Source: Streptomyces werraensis
GTDB taxonomy: Bacteria; Actinomycetota; Actinomycetes; Streptomycetales; Streptomycetaceae
Direction of reading: 5' to 3'
Assembly: GCA_014656175.1 (NCBI GenBank)
Contig: BNBX01000001.1
Coordinates: 888,284 to 952,283 of the forward strand
DNA: 64,000 nucleotides
Every line of letters begins with the position of its first letter. The stretch's first letter is position 1. A program made the translations under genes and the position numbers. Positions 36,669 to 45,254 of the stretch are shown piece by piece. Below the pieces are notes generated by a model that was given only the letters and a program-made list of their open reading frames with translations, was not told the origin of the DNA and ran no database searches.

Positions 36669-37271
36669 ATGAACGATCGCATGGTGTGGATCGACTGCGA
36701 GATGACCGGCCTCTCGCTGTCGGACGACGCGCTCATCGAGGTGGCCGCCCTCGTCACCGACTCCGAGCTCAACGTGCTCGGCGAGGGCGTCGACATCGTC
36801 GTCCGCCCGCCGGAGCGGGCCCTGGAGACGATGCCGGAGGTGGTGCGCGCGATGCACACCGCGTCGGGGCTGCTCGACGAGCTGCCGAACGGCACGACGC
36901 TCGAGGACGCCGAGCAGCGGGTCCTCGCGTACATCAAGGAGCACGTCAAGGAGCCCGGCAAGGCGCCCCTGTGCGGGAACTCCGTCGGCACCGACCGCGG
37001 CTTCCTGCTGCGCGACATGCCGGCCCTGGAGAGCTACCTGCACTACCGGATCGTCGACGTGTCCAGCATCAAGGAGCTGGCCCGCCGCTGGTACCCCAGG
37101 GCGTACTTCAACAGCCCCGAGAAGAACGGCAACCACCGGGCGCTCGCCGACATCCGCGAGTCCATCGCGGAGCTGCGCTACTACCGCGAGGCCGTCTTCG
37201 TGCCGCAGCCGGGACCCGACTCCGACACGGCGAAGAAGATCGCGGCGAAGCACGTCCTGCCTGCTCGGTAG
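36669..37271 (+). CDS. orn: Oligoribonuclease
   Basis: 3'-to-5' exoribonuclease of the DEDDh family, 200 aa, that degrades 2-5-nt RNAs including pGpG, the last step of cyclic-di-GMP breakdown. All five catalytic residues are present: Asp9 and Glu11 in WIDCEMTGL, Asp109 in NSVGTDRGF, and His156 and Asp161 in [13 protein letters not shown]. The ATG at 36669 lies 8 nt after TAGGGT (36655-36660), a -10-like hexamer with no Shine-Dalgarno sequence, so the mRNA is probably leaderless; an in-frame ATG at 36660 would lack any leader. In Streptomyces the gene (ornA) follows adpA and is needed for normal aerial mycelium. Its pGpG activity links it functionally to cdgA in this window. Confidence 0.94.
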   Translation: MNDRMVWIDCEMTGLSLSDDALIEVAALVTDSELNVLGEGVDIVVRPPERALETMPEVVRAMHTASGLLDELPNGTTLEDAEQRVLAYIKEHVKEPGKAPLCGNSVGTDRGFLLRDMPALESYLHYRIVDVSSIKELARRWYPRAYFNSPEKNGNHRALADIRESIAELRYYREAVFVPQPGPDSDTAKKIAAKHVLPAR

Positions 37272-37390
37272 GGCCGCCGAGGGGGCCCAGGGGGGCCGCG
37301 CGGAAAGGCGTGCGCGAGCACCCCTTCGGACCCTGTACACTTTTTCTCGGCCGGTCGGGGAAGTCACTGATCTCCCGGAAACAGGCCGTG

Positions 37391-37463
37391 GTGGGTGTAG
37401 CTCAGCTGGTAGAGCACCTGGTTGTGGTCCAGGATGTCGCGGGTTCAAGTCCCGTCACTCACC
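37391..37463 (+). tRNA. tRNA-His (GTG anticodon)
   Basis: Complete cloverleaf: 7-bp acceptor GTGGGTG (37391-37397) with CACTCAC (37456-37462), D arm GCTCAGCTGGTAGAGC, anticodon stem CCTGG/CCAGG with loop TTGTGGT and anticodon GTG at 37424-37426, and T arm GCGGG-TTCAAGT-CCCGT. A G at 37390 can be the extra G-1 of tRNA-His, pairing with discriminator C37463. The 3' CCA is not encoded. A 17-bp hairpin follows after 7 bp. Confidence 0.96.
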
Positions 37464-37470
37464 CTCACCG

Positions 37471-37507
37471 CAGAAGCCGGTGACCTCGTCGAGGTCACCG
37501 GCTTCTG
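37471..37507 (+). terminator. Terminator of tRNA-His
   Basis: CAGAAGCCGGTGACCTC at 37471-37487 and its complement at 37491-37507 form a perfect 17-bp stem with a 3-nt loop GTC. It starts 7 bp after the tRNA end and also faces the convergent cebR gene. Confidence 0.85.
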
Positions 37508-37564
37508 GCGTCACCGGGGGCAAGGGGCAGGGTGCGGACGACTCCGCCCGCACCCATGGCGCCC

Positions 37565-38620
37565 TCAGGACGACGCGCGCTCCACCAGTTCCGTCGCCAG
37601 CACCATCTGACGCCGCTCCAGCTCCCGCGTCGCGGACGGGCGGCGGTCGGCGACTTCGCGGAGCAGCAGGTCGGTCATCGCCCGGCCCATCTCCTCGATC
37701 GGCTGGCGCACGCTGGTCAGCGGCGGCTCCATGTGGCGGGCGATCGCGGAGTCGTCGTAGCCGACCAGCGCCACGTCGTCCGGGATGCGGCGGCCCGCCT
37801 CGCGCAGCACCTGGCGGGCGCCGGCCGCCGTGACGTCGGAGGCGGCGAAGACCGCGTCCAAATCGGGGCGGCGCTCCAGCAGGGCCTCCATGGCGCGGCG
37901 GCCGCCGCCCTCGGAGAAGTCGCCCGGCTCGATCAGCAGCTCGTCCACCTGGTGTCCCGCCTCGCGCAGCGCCTCCCGGTAGCCGTCGACGCGGCGCTGG
38001 GCGCCGTAGACGTCCAGCCGGCCGGTGATGTGCGCGATGGTGCGCCGACCCCGGGAGACCAGGTGCTCGACGGCCTGCCGGGCGCCGCCGTAGTTGTCGG
38101 AGTCCACCGAGGTGAGCGTCTCGTCCGCGGAGCGGGGGCCGCTGATCACGGCGGGGATCTCCAGCTGGGACAGCATGTCGGGCAGCGGGTCGTCGGCGTG
38201 CACCGAGACCAGCAGCACGCCGTCCACGCGGTGCGCCGCCAGGTACTGGGCGAGCCGCTGCCGCTCCCGGTCGCTGCCCGCGAAGATCAGCAGGAGCTGC
38301 ATCTCCGTGTCGGACAGCGCGGCGCCGACGCCGCGGAGCATGTCGGAGAAGTAGGGCTCGGTGAAGAACCGGGTCTCCGGCTCGGGCACCACGAGCGCTA
38401 TCGCGTCGGTGCGGTTGGCCGCGAGGGCGCGGGCCGCGGTGTTGGGGACGTAGCCCAGCTCGGCGACGGCCGCCTCGACGGCGGCGCGCGTGGCCTCGCT
38501 CACCCGCGGAGAGCCGTTGATCACGCGCGACACGGTGCCGCGGCCCACTCCGGCGCGCGCTGCCACCTCTTCGAGGGTGGGGCGGCCACCGCTCCGGCCC
38601 CGCACTCCGTGGCTTGCCAT
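37565..38620 (-). CDS. cebR: LacI-type repressor CebR
   Basis: Cellobiose/cellotriose-responsive repressor of the ceb genes, 351 aa. The LacI helix-turn-helix covers about residues 14-62 (LEEVAARAGVGRGTVSRVI and a hinge GYVPNTAARALA). The sugar-binding domain follows (DAIALVVPEPETRFF; VFAASDVTAAGARQVL; DDVALVGYDDSAIA). The ATG at 38620 gives MASHGVRGRSGGRPTLEE, with the upstream reading of low quality. It diverges from cebEFG-bglC over 341 bp. Two 14-bp operators in the locus, at 38832 and 42355, fit the known CebR site TGGGAGCGCTCCCA. From memory, CebR is also the gatekeeper of thaxtomin production in plant-pathogenic Streptomyces. Confidence 0.93.
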   Translation of the reverse strand: MASHGVRGRSGGRPTLEEVAARAGVGRGTVSRVINGSPRVSEATRAAVEAAVAELGYVPNTAARALAANRTDAIALVVPEPETRFFTEPYFSDMLRGVGAALSDTEMQLLLIFAGSDRERQRLAQYLAAHRVDGVLLVSVHADDPLPDMLSQLEIPAVISGPRSADETLTSVDSDNYGGARQAVEHLVSRGRRTIAHITGRLDVYGAQRRVDGYREALREAGHQVDELLIEPGDFSEGGGRRAMEALLERRPDLDAVFAASDVTAAGARQVLREAGRRIPDDVALVGYDDSAIARHMEPPLTSVRQPIEEMGRAMTDLLLREVADRRPSATRELERRQMVLATELVERASS

Positions 38621-38961
38621 CCGCCCCCGCCTTCCTTGTGTGTCACCCTGGCCTGGAATGTAACAGCCCCGGCAGTGACGGTGACCACCCGCGAGGGCGT
38701 CCGTGCGGACCCCGGCGTTCCGAGGGGGCGGACCCCGGGTCAAGTTAACGGGCAGATAACTGAACGCAGTTTGCCGCGTCTGTTCCCTTGACACCCCCGC
38801 CCGGACCCGGGACTCTTCAACACATCACTTGTGGGAGCGCTCCCACAGTACCTGACACATACACAACCCGCACGTTCCCCGCCCGAGCCGCAACGCGCAG
38901 AATACGGGTCAACAACGCCGTTGGCCGGGGGGTCGGCACGTCAGGGCAACAGGAGGACGCA
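38621..38961. promoter_or_regulatory. cebR-cebE divergent control region
   Basis: A 341-bp gap with no gene. Towards cebE there is TTGACA at 38788-38793, then 17 bp, then GACTCT at 38811-38816 as a weak -10 match, and the CebR operator at 38832-38845 just downstream, where a bound repressor would block elongation or initiation. The gap also contains AAGTTAACGGGCAGATAACT at 38740-38759, AT-rich for this genome; its meaning is unknown. Towards cebR I see no clear promoter. Confidence 0.55.
38832..38845. promoter_or_regulatory. CebR operator 1 (upstream of cebE)
   Basis: TGGGAGCGCTCCCA, the exact 14-bp palindromic CebR site, extended to 16 bp by flanking G and C. It lies 117 bp before the cebE start and downstream of a TTGACA/GACTCT promoter candidate. 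Confidence 0.93.
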
Positions 38962-40320
38962 ATGCGAGCACGTACCCTGCCCCTCACCAGGCAGCGGTCG
39001 GGCGGGGGGAAGCCCTTCGCCCGCAAGGCGCTGGCGGTCGCGGCCGTCGTGTCGCTGGGCACCGGGCTGCTGGCCGGCTGCGCCGACGACGGCGGAGACG
39101 ACAGCTCCGGTGGTTCCTCGTCCGGCGAGGGCAAGACCACGATCACCCTGGGTCTGTTCGGCACCATGGGCTTCAAGGAGGCCGGCCTCTACGCCGAGTA
39201 CGAGAAGCTCAACCCGGACATCAAGATCCAGGAGAACGTGGTCGAGCGGAACGAGAACTACTACCCCGCTCTCGTCAACCACCTGACCACCAACAGCGGG
39301 CTGATGGACGTGCAGGCCATCGAGGTCGCCAACATCGCCGAGGTCGTGAACACCCAGGCGGACAAGTTCACGGACATGTCCAAGGTCGAGGGTGTGAAGA
39401 AGGACGGCTGGCTGCCCTGGAAGTGGGAGCAGGCCACCACCAAGGACGGCCAGACCATCGGTCTCGGCACGGACGTCGGCCCGATGGCCATCTGCTACCG
39501 CAAGGACCTCTTCGAGAAGGCCGGTCTGCCCAGCGACCGCGAGCAGGTCGGCAAGCTGTGGGCCGGCGACTGGAACAAGTTCATCGCGACCGGCGAGAAG
39601 TACAAGAAGGCGGCCGGCAAGGACACCTTCTTCATGGACTCCCCCGGCGGCCTGCTGAACGCGGTGCTCAGCAGTGAGAAGGAGAAGTTCTACGACGCCT
39701 CCGGCGAGGTCATCTACAAGACCAACCCCGCCGTGAAGGCCGCCTTCGACCTGACCGCCGAGGCCGCCGAGAAGGGCCTGGTCCAGTCGCAGACGCAGTT
39801 CCAGCCGGCCTGGGACACCACCATCGCCAACAGCAAGTTCGCCACCGTCGCCTGCCCGCCGTGGATGCTCGGCTACATCAAGGGCAAGTCCAAGCCCGAC
39901 GCGGCCGGCAAGTGGGACGTCGCCGTGGCGCCGAAGTCCGGCAACTGGGGCGGCTCCTTCCTGGGTGTGCCGAAGAGCGGCAAGAACGTCGAGGAGGCGC
40001 AGAAGCTGGTCGCCTGGCTGACCGCGCCCGAGCAGCAGGCCAAGCTGTTCAAGGTCCAGGGCTCCTTCCCGAGCGCCCCGGCGGCGTACGACAGCCCGGA
40101 GGTGACCGGCGCCACCAACGAGATGACCGGTGACGCGCCGATCGGTGAGATCTTCTCCGAGGCCGCCAAGCAGATCCCGGTCCAGGTGATCGGCCCGAAG
40201 GACCAGATCATCCAGCAGGGTCTGACCGACAACGGCGTCATCCTCGTGACGAAGGGCAAGTCGGCCAAGGAGGCCTGGGAGACGGCCACCAAGACCATCG
40301 ACAACAACCTGGACCAGTGA
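38962..40320 (+). CDS. cebE: Cellobiose-binding lipoprotein CebE
   Basis: Sugar-binding lipoprotein of an ABC importer, 452 aa, that binds cellobiose and cellotriose outside the membrane. The signal peptide has a basic start, a hydrophobic core (ALAVAAVVSLGTGL) and lipobox LAGC with lipidated Cys40, followed by an Asp/Ser-rich flexible tether. The mature part is a cluster B extracellular solute-binding fold (FGTMGFKEAGLYAEYEKLNPD; GTDVGPMAICYRKDLFEKAG; NWGGSFLGVPKSGKNVEEAQ). The ATG at 38962 follows GGAGG. The ATPase (msiK-like, shared) is not in this window, as expected for Streptomyces. The cebF GTG overlaps its stop. Confidence 0.94.
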   Translation: MRARTLPLTRQRSGGGKPFARKALAVAAVVSLGTGLLAGCADDGGDDSSGGSSSGEGKTTITLGLFGTMGFKEAGLYAEYEKLNPDIKIQENVVERNENYYPALVNHLTTNSGLMDVQAIEVANIAEVVNTQADKFTDMSKVEGVKKDGWLPWKWEQATTKDGQTIGLGTDVGPMAICYRKDLFEKAGLPSDREQVGKLWAGDWNKFIATGEKYKKAAGKDTFFMDSPGGLLNAVLSSEKEKFYDASGEVIYKTNPAVKAAFDLTAEAAEKGLVQSQTQFQPAWDTTIANSKFATVACPPWMLGYIKGKSKPDAAGKWDVAVAPKSGNWGGSFLGVPKSGKNVEEAQKLVAWLTAPEQQAKLFKVQGSFPSAPAAYDSPEVTGATNEMTGDAPIGEIFSEAAKQIPVQVIGPKDQIIQQGLTDNGVILVTKGKSAKEAWETATKTIDNNLDQ

Positions 40321-41336
40321 CCCGCATGGCCACCCGCTCCGACATCGCCGCGTCCCCCGTCAAGGGGGGCGCGGCCCCGGGCCGTACGCCCGGGAGCCGC
40401 CCCGCGGACAAGGAAGACCGGCGCAGGACGAAGCTGTCGCGCCGCTGGCAGCGCGACGCCCGCTGGAGCCCGTACGCGTTCGTCGCACCGTTCTTCCTGC
40501 TGTTCGCGGCCTTCGGCCTGTTCCCGCTGATCTACACCGGCTGGGCCTCGCTGCACCAGGTCGAGCTGACCGCGCCGACCGACATGAACTGGGTCGGTCT
40601 GAAGAACTACACCCGGATCTTCGACGACGACTTCTTCTGGAACGCGGCGCAGAACACCCTGACCATCGGCATCATCTCCACCGTCCCGCAGCTGATGATC
40701 GCCATGGGCATCGCCCACATCCTCAACTACAAGCTGAGGGCGTCCACGTTCTGGCGGGTCGCGATGCTCGCGCCGTACGCCACCTCGATCGCCGCCGCGA
40801 CCCTGGTGTTCGTGCTGCTCTTCGGCCGTGACTACGGCATGATCAACTGGGCGCTCGGCGCGGTGGGGATCGACCCGATCGGCTGGCAGGACGACAAGTG
40901 GCCCGGCCAGATAGCCGTCTCCACGATCATCATCTGGCGCTGGACCGGCTACAACGCGCTGATCTACCTGGCCGCGATGCAGGCGATCCCGCAGGACCTG
41001 TACGAGTCGGCGGCGCTGGACGGCGCCAGCCGCTGGCGGCAGTTCCTGCACGTGACGCTGCCCTCGCTGCGTCCGACGATCCTGTTCACCGTGGTCGTCT
41101 CGACGATCGGCGCCAGCCAGGTCTTCGGCGAGCCGCTGCTGTTCGACCCCAACAAGGGCGCGTCGGGCGGCGCGGAGCACCAGTTCCAGACGCTCGGTCT
41201 CTACCTGTACGAGCAGGGCTGGGTCAACCAGCACCTGGGCCGTGCCTCGGCGATCGCCTGGACCATGTTTGCGATCCTGATCGTCATCGGCCTCATCAAC
41301 CAGCTCATCTCGCGCCGGCTGCGCGCCAGCAGTTAA
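40317..41336 (+). CDS. cebF: Cellobiose ABC permease CebF
   Basis: Inner-membrane permease, 339 aa, with six hydrophobic helices between about residues 55 and 330 after a basic cytosolic N-terminus. The EAA loop that docks the ATPase is visible as YESAALDGASRWRQFLHVTL near residue 226. The GTG at 40317 overlaps the cebE stop by 4 nt (GTGA); an in-frame ATG at 40326 is an alternative. It would pair with CebG to form the channel for cello-oligosaccharides. Confidence 0.93.
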   Translation: MTRMATRSDIAASPVKGGAAPGRTPGSRPADKEDRRRTKLSRRWQRDARWSPYAFVAPFFLLFAAFGLFPLIYTGWASLHQVELTAPTDMNWVGLKNYTRIFDDDFFWNAAQNTLTIGIISTVPQLMIAMGIAHILNYKLRASTFWRVAMLAPYATSIAAATLVFVLLFGRDYGMINWALGAVGIDPIGWQDDKWPGQIAVSTIIIWRWTGYNALIYLAAMQAIPQDLYESAALDGASRWRQFLHVTLPSLRPTILFTVVVSTIGASQVFGEPLLFDPNKGASGGAEHQFQTLGLYLYEQGWVNQHLGRASAIAWTMFAILIVIGLINQLISRRLRASS

Positions 41337-41347
41337 GGAGTGTGGCC

Positions 41348-42253
41348 GTGACGACGACTGTGACGCCCCCCGAGACACCGATCGTCAAGGAGCAGAAGCG
41401 CTCGCGCCTGCCGAAGTCGGCGCGGGCCGGCGGGACCCTGCACGGCGGACCGCTCGCGTACGCGATCCTCGCCGTGTTCATGATCGTGTCGCTGTTCCCG
41501 CTGGTGTGGACCGCGATCGCCGCGTCCCGCGACAACCAGCGCCTGGCGGAGAACCCGCCGCCGTTCTGGTTCGGCTCCAACCTGTTCAAGAACCTGGAAC
41601 TCGCCTGGAACGACGCCAACCTCGGCGAGGCGTTCCTCAACACCACCATCGTGGCGGGCACCTCCGCCGTCACCATCGTGGTGCTGTCGACGATCGCCGG
41701 GTTCGCCTTCGCCAAGCTGCGCTTCAAGGGCCGCAACGCCCTGATGCTGGTGGTCATCGGCACGATGATGATCCCGCCGCAGCTCAGCATCATCCCGCTG
41801 TACATGATGGTCGCGAAGCTGGACTGGACCGACCAGCTCCAGGCGGTCATCTTCCCGTCGCTGGTGAGCGCGTTCGGCGTGTTCTTCATGCGGCAGTACC
41901 TGCTCCAGGCGCTGCCCGACGAGGTCATCGAGGCCGCGCGGGTGGACGGCGCCAGCAGCTGGCGCGTGGTGTGGCACGTGGTGTTCCCCGCCGCGCGGCC
42001 GGCCATGGCCGTGCTGGGCATGCTGATGTTCGTGCAGGCGTGGAACGACTTCCTGTGGCCGTTCCTGGTGCTGACGCAGACCGGCAACCCGACCGTGCAG
42101 GTCGCCGTCGCGGGTCTCGGCCGCGGGTACACCCCCGACCAGTCCCTGATCATGGCGGGTGCGCTGCTCGGCACGCTGCCCCTGCTGCTGGTCTTCGCGA
42201 TCTTCGGCAAGCAGATCGTGGGCGGCATCATGCAGGGCGCGGTCAAGGGCTGA
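41348..42253 (+). CDS. cebG: Cellobiose ABC permease CebG
   Basis: Second permease of the cello-oligosaccharide importer, 301 aa, six membrane helices (first: AILAVFMIVSLFPLVWTAIA near residue 37). The EAA loop reads IEAARVDGASSWRVVWHVVF near 195. Start at GTG 41348, because AAGGAG lies 7 nt upstream (41335-41340); a GTG at 41342 is too close to it. The gene starts 12 bp after the cebF stop, so it belongs to the same operon. A 114-bp gap with a second CebR operator precedes bglC. Confidence 0.93.
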   Translation: MTTTVTPPETPIVKEQKRSRLPKSARAGGTLHGGPLAYAILAVFMIVSLFPLVWTAIAASRDNQRLAENPPPFWFGSNLFKNLELAWNDANLGEAFLNTTIVAGTSAVTIVVLSTIAGFAFAKLRFKGRNALMLVVIGTMMIPPQLSIIPLYMMVAKLDWTDQLQAVIFPSLVSAFGVFFMRQYLLQALPDEVIEAARVDGASSWRVVWHVVFPAARPAMAVLGMLMFVQAWNDFLWPFLVLTQTGNPTVQVAVAGLGRGYTPDQSLIMAGALLGTLPLLLVFAIFGKQIVGGIMQGAVKG

Positions 42254-42354
42254 CGCCCGCGCCCGATCCCGGTGGGGCCGGGTCGCCGCCGCCTCGGCCC
42301 CCTTCCTTCCTCTCACGTTTCCGTCGGTCTTCCACGACCCCTATGCGACCTCTA

Positions 42355-42368
42355 TGGGAGCGCTTCCA
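42355..42368. promoter_or_regulatory. CebR operator 2 overlapping the bglC start
   Basis: TGGGAGCGCTTCCA differs from the ideal site at one base. Its last base is the A of the bglC ATG, and its GGGAG is the only visible Shine-Dalgarno match for that ATG (spacing 8). Operator, ribosome-binding site and start codon are thus superimposed. Confidence 0.9.
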
Positions 42369-43807
42369 TGTCTGACTCCGCCACGCCGGCGACCCCGGTG
42401 ACCTTTCCTCCGGCCTTCCTCTGGGGCGCCGCGACCTCCGCGTACCAGATCGAGGGGGCGGTGCGGGAGGACGGACGTACCCCTTCCATCTGGGACACCT
42501 TCAGTCACACGCCGGGAAAGACGGCGGGCGGCGACACCGGTGACGTCGCCGTCGACCACTACCACCGCTACCGCGACGACGTGGCGTTGATGGCCGACCT
42601 CAACCTGCAGGCCTACCGCTTCTCCGTATCCTGGTCCCGGGTCCAGCCCACCGGCCGCGGCCCTGCCGTGCAGCGCGGTCTGGACTTCTACCGCCGGCTC
42701 GTCGACGAGCTGCTGGAGAAGGGCATCAAGCCGGCCGTCACCCTCTACCACTGGGACCTCCCGCAGGAGCTGGAGGACGCGGGCGGCTGGCCGGAGCGCG
42801 ACACCGCCTACCGCTTCGCCGAGTACGCGCAGATCGTGGGCGAGGCGCTCGGCGACCGCGTCGAGACGTGGATGACGCTCAACGAGCCCTGGTGCAGCGC
42901 CTTCCTGGGCTACGCCTCCGGTGTGCACGCCCCCGGCCGCACCGAACCGGCCGCCGCGCTGAAGGCCGCCCACCACCTCAACCTGGCGCACGGCCTCGGC
43001 ACCAAGGCGCTGCGCTCGGTGATGCCGGCCCGCAACCAGATCTCCCTCAGCCTCAACACCTCCGTGGTGCGCCCGCTGAACCCCGGGTCCCCGGCGGACC
43101 TGGTGGCGGCCCGGAAGATCGACGACCTGTCGGGCGGCATCTTCCACGGCCCGATCCTGCACGGCGCCTACCCGGAGACGCTGCTGGAGGCGACCTCCTC
43201 GGTGACCGACTGGTCGTGCATCCAGGACGGCGACCTGGACACGATCCACCAGCCGATCGACGCGCTGGGCCTCAACTACTACACGCCGACCCTGGTGTCG
43301 GCCGCCGACCCCGAGGACAAGGGCCCGCGCGCCGACGGTCACGGGGCGAGCGAGCACTCGCCGTGGCCCGCCGCCGACGACGTGGCGTTCCACCAGTCGC
43401 CGGGCGACCAGACGGAGATGGGCTGGTCGGTCGACCCGACCGGGCTGCACGAGCTGATCATGCGCTACCACCGCGAGGCTCCCGGCCTGCCCCTCTACAT
43501 CACGGAGAACGGCGCCGCCTACGACGACAAGCCGGACGCCGACGGCAAGGTCCACGACCCGGAGCGCGTGTCCTACCTGTACGGCCACCTCTCCGCGGTG
43601 CGCCGGGCCATCGCCGACGGCGCCGACGTGCGCGGCTACTTCCTGTGGTCGCTGCTGGACAACTTCGAATGGGCGTACGGCTACGAGAAGCGCTTCGGCG
43701 CCGTGTACGTCGACTACGTCAGCCAGAAGCGGACGCCGAAGTCGAGCGCGCTGTGGTACGCGCAGGCGGCGAAGGCTGGTGAGCTTCCGGACCCCGAGGG
43801 CATCTGA
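42368..43807 (+). CDS. bglC: Beta-glucosidase BglC (GH1)
   Basis: Family 1 glycoside hydrolase, 479 aa, a cytosolic enzyme that hydrolyses imported cellobiose to glucose. The acid/base Glu173 is in TLNEPW and the nucleophile Glu380 in [11 protein letters not shown]. Other family motifs are [15 protein letters not shown] near residue 18, [18 protein letters not shown] near 125 and [18 protein letters not shown] near 427. The ATG at 42368 is inside the second CebR operator. No signal peptide is present, agreeing with import by CebEFG. A pair of hairpins follows the gene. Loss of cellobiose by BglC would lift induction, making it a feedback element. Confidence 0.95.
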   Translation: MSDSATPATPVTFPPAFLWGAATSAYQIEGAVREDGRTPSIWDTFSHTPGKTAGGDTGDVAVDHYHRYRDDVALMADLNLQAYRFSVSWSRVQPTGRGPAVQRGLDFYRRLVDELLEKGIKPAVTLYHWDLPQELEDAGGWPERDTAYRFAEYAQIVGEALGDRVETWMTLNEPWCSAFLGYASGVHAPGRTEPAAALKAAHHLNLAHGLGTKALRSVMPARNQISLSLNTSVVRPLNPGSPADLVAARKIDDLSGGIFHGPILHGAYPETLLEATSSVTDWSCIQDGDLDTIHQPIDALGLNYYTPTLVSAADPEDKGPRADGHGASEHSPWPAADDVAFHQSPGDQTEMGWSVDPTGLHELIMRYHREAPGLPLYITENGAAYDDKPDADGKVHDPERVSYLYGHLSAVRRAIADGADVRGYFLWSLLDNFEWAYGYEKRFGAVYVDYVSQKRTPKSSALWYAQAAKAGELPDPEGI

Positions 43808-43852
43808 CCGGTCCTCGGCGTTCCGGAAGGAACGGGGCGCGGGGTGCGGGGG

Positions 43853-43890
43853 GCGGGGCGCGGTGGTCCCTGGGGAGTGCCGCGCCCCGC
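43853..43890 (+). terminator. Hairpin after bglC
   Basis: GCGGGGCGCGG at 43853-43863 with its complement at 43880-43890, an 11-bp stem and 16-nt loop, 46 bp past the bglC stop. Confidence 0.55.
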
Positions 43891-43948
43891 TCGTGTGCGT
43901 CCGGGTCCTGCCACGCGGGCCGCTCCAGGCCTGCCGCCGGACGCACGG

Positions 43949-43986
43949 GTGCCCCGGCCGGGTGGGGGGAGGTCCGGCCGGGGCAC
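43949..43986. terminator. Bidirectional terminator bglC/GH18
   Basis: Perfect 12-bp stem GTGCCCCGGCCG at 43949-43960 and complement at 43975-43986, loop 14 nt, followed on the plus strand by a GTTTTC T-tract (43996-44001). It lies between convergent bglC and the GH18 gene. Confidence 0.7.
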
Positions 43987-44003
43987 GCGTTCCCCGTTTT
44001 CTA

Positions 44004-44093
44004 CAGGTGGCTCGACTGCTTCGGGTGACCCGGCCGCCTCAGGTGGCCCGGCCCCCTCAGGTGGCCCGGCGGCTCAAAGGCGGCCCGGCTGCT
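44004..44093. repeat. Five imperfect 18-bp tandem repeats beside the GH18 stop codon
   Basis: Five consecutive units of about 18 bp, core form CAGGTGGCCCGGCCGCCT, run from 44004 to 44093 and reach the GH18 stop codon. On the GH18 strand the region after its stop would read GGRAT plus further in-frame TGA codons. The first unit is the most diverged. Possible slippage product; no function known. Confidence 0.7.
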
Positions 44094-45142
44094 CAGTTGT
44101 AGGCCGCGAACGCCTTCGAGAAGGCGAACTTGTCCTGGAGGATCGAGCTGCAGGTGGCGTCGGCGGCCGGCTTCTCGCCCTCGGGGCACTGCTGGTCGCG
44201 GGTGCCGGACCACATCGACAGCCGGCCCAGCCCCTTGGCCTTGGCGAACTCCACCAGCTGGGTGGCGTCCTCGACCGTGAAGATCTCGGTGACGACGTCG
44301 TTCACCCCGATCATCGGGGTCACCGCGACCGTCTTCCACGCCTCGGCCTCGCCGAGCCCGAGGACCTCCTTGAGCTGCGCCTGGGTGGCGGTGGCGGCCT
44401 GCTCGGCGTAGGTGCCCATGTCGTCGCTGTACGCCGGGCCGTAGTCCATCGCCATGATGTTGACGGCGTCGATGCGCACGCCGTTCCTCCTGGCGTCGGC
44501 GAGGAGGTTCACGCCGTCCTGGGTGAGCCCTTCCGGCATCACCGGGAGGGTGAAGGAGACGTCCAGGTCCGGGTGGGACTTCTGCAGAGCGGCGATCGCC
44601 TGCGCGCGGCGGGTGTTCGCCTCCGCGTTCGGCAGCGCGCCGCCCTCGACGTCGAAGTCCACCTTGGTGAGCCGGTAGGTGTCGACGACCTCGGTGTAGG
44701 CCGCGGTGAGCGCCTCCACCGAGCCGCAGGTGGTGCCGAGTTCGGAGCCGGCCGCGCCGCCGAAGGAGACGCGGACGTCGCCGCCCGCCTCGCGCAGCGC
44801 GCCGATCTGCGCGGCCACCGGGTTGTCGCCGAGGCCTCCGGTGCCGCCCCACCTGGGGGTGCAGCCGCCGCCGTCCGTGACGAACGCGAGGGTGTACTCC
44901 TTCACGCCGGTCGCCTCGGCGCTCGCCAGCAGGTCGAACGCCGGGCTGAGGGAGGTGTCGACGTAGGGGGCGAAGCCCGCGCCGGCCGCCTTCGCGGAGC
45001 CGTCGGCCGCCATGCCGTCCGTCTCGTCCGTGGCCAGTGCGGTGTTCGTGAACAGGAACGCCCCGCCGGCGGCGACGGCCGCGGCCGCCACCGCGCCGAT
45101 CGCCTTGTTCCTGCCGCTGATCCTGCGCCGGTGCGTGCTCAT
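44093..45142 (-). CDS. Secreted GH18 (chitinase-like) protein
   Basis: Extracellular protein, 349 aa, with the GH18 TIM-barrel fold of chitinases and endo-N-acetylglucosaminidases. The signal peptide has the basic N-terminus MSTHRRRISGRNK, a hydrophobic core AIGAVAAAAVAAGGAFLF and cleavage near ALA-TD. Substrate-side motifs are seen in VSFGGAAGSE near residue 130, MAMDYGPAYSD near 220 and the C-terminal LSMWSGTRD near 308. The catalytic strand reads TKVDFDVEG, so Asp162, Asp164 and Glu166 of DxxDxDxE are present, but the first Asp is Thr159. Activity is probably retained because the proton donor Glu is there, but altered. Tandem repeats border the stop codon. Confidence 0.85.
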   Translation of the reverse strand: MSTHRRRISGRNKAIGAVAAAAVAAGGAFLFTNTALATDETDGMAADGSAKAAGAGFAPYVDTSLSPAFDLLASAEATGVKEYTLAFVTDGGGCTPRWGGTGGLGDNPVAAQIGALREAGGDVRVSFGGAAGSELGTTCGSVEALTAAYTEVVDTYRLTKVDFDVEGGALPNAEANTRRAQAIAALQKSHPDLDVSFTLPVMPEGLTQDGVNLLADARRNGVRIDAVNIMAMDYGPAYSDDMGTYAEQAATATQAQLKEVLGLGEAEAWKTVAVTPMIGVNDVVTEIFTVEDATQLVEFAKAKGLGRLSMWSGTRDQQCPEGEKPAADATCSSILQDKFAFSKAFAAYN

Positions 45143-45254
45143 CGCATGCCTGCCTTCGTTGCCGTTCGTGGGGGGAGGTTGCGGCAGCACGCTAGTGATC
45201 CGGAACCGGACAACCCGCCTGATCCGGACGGCGGCAGGGAACCTTAGGGTCCGC

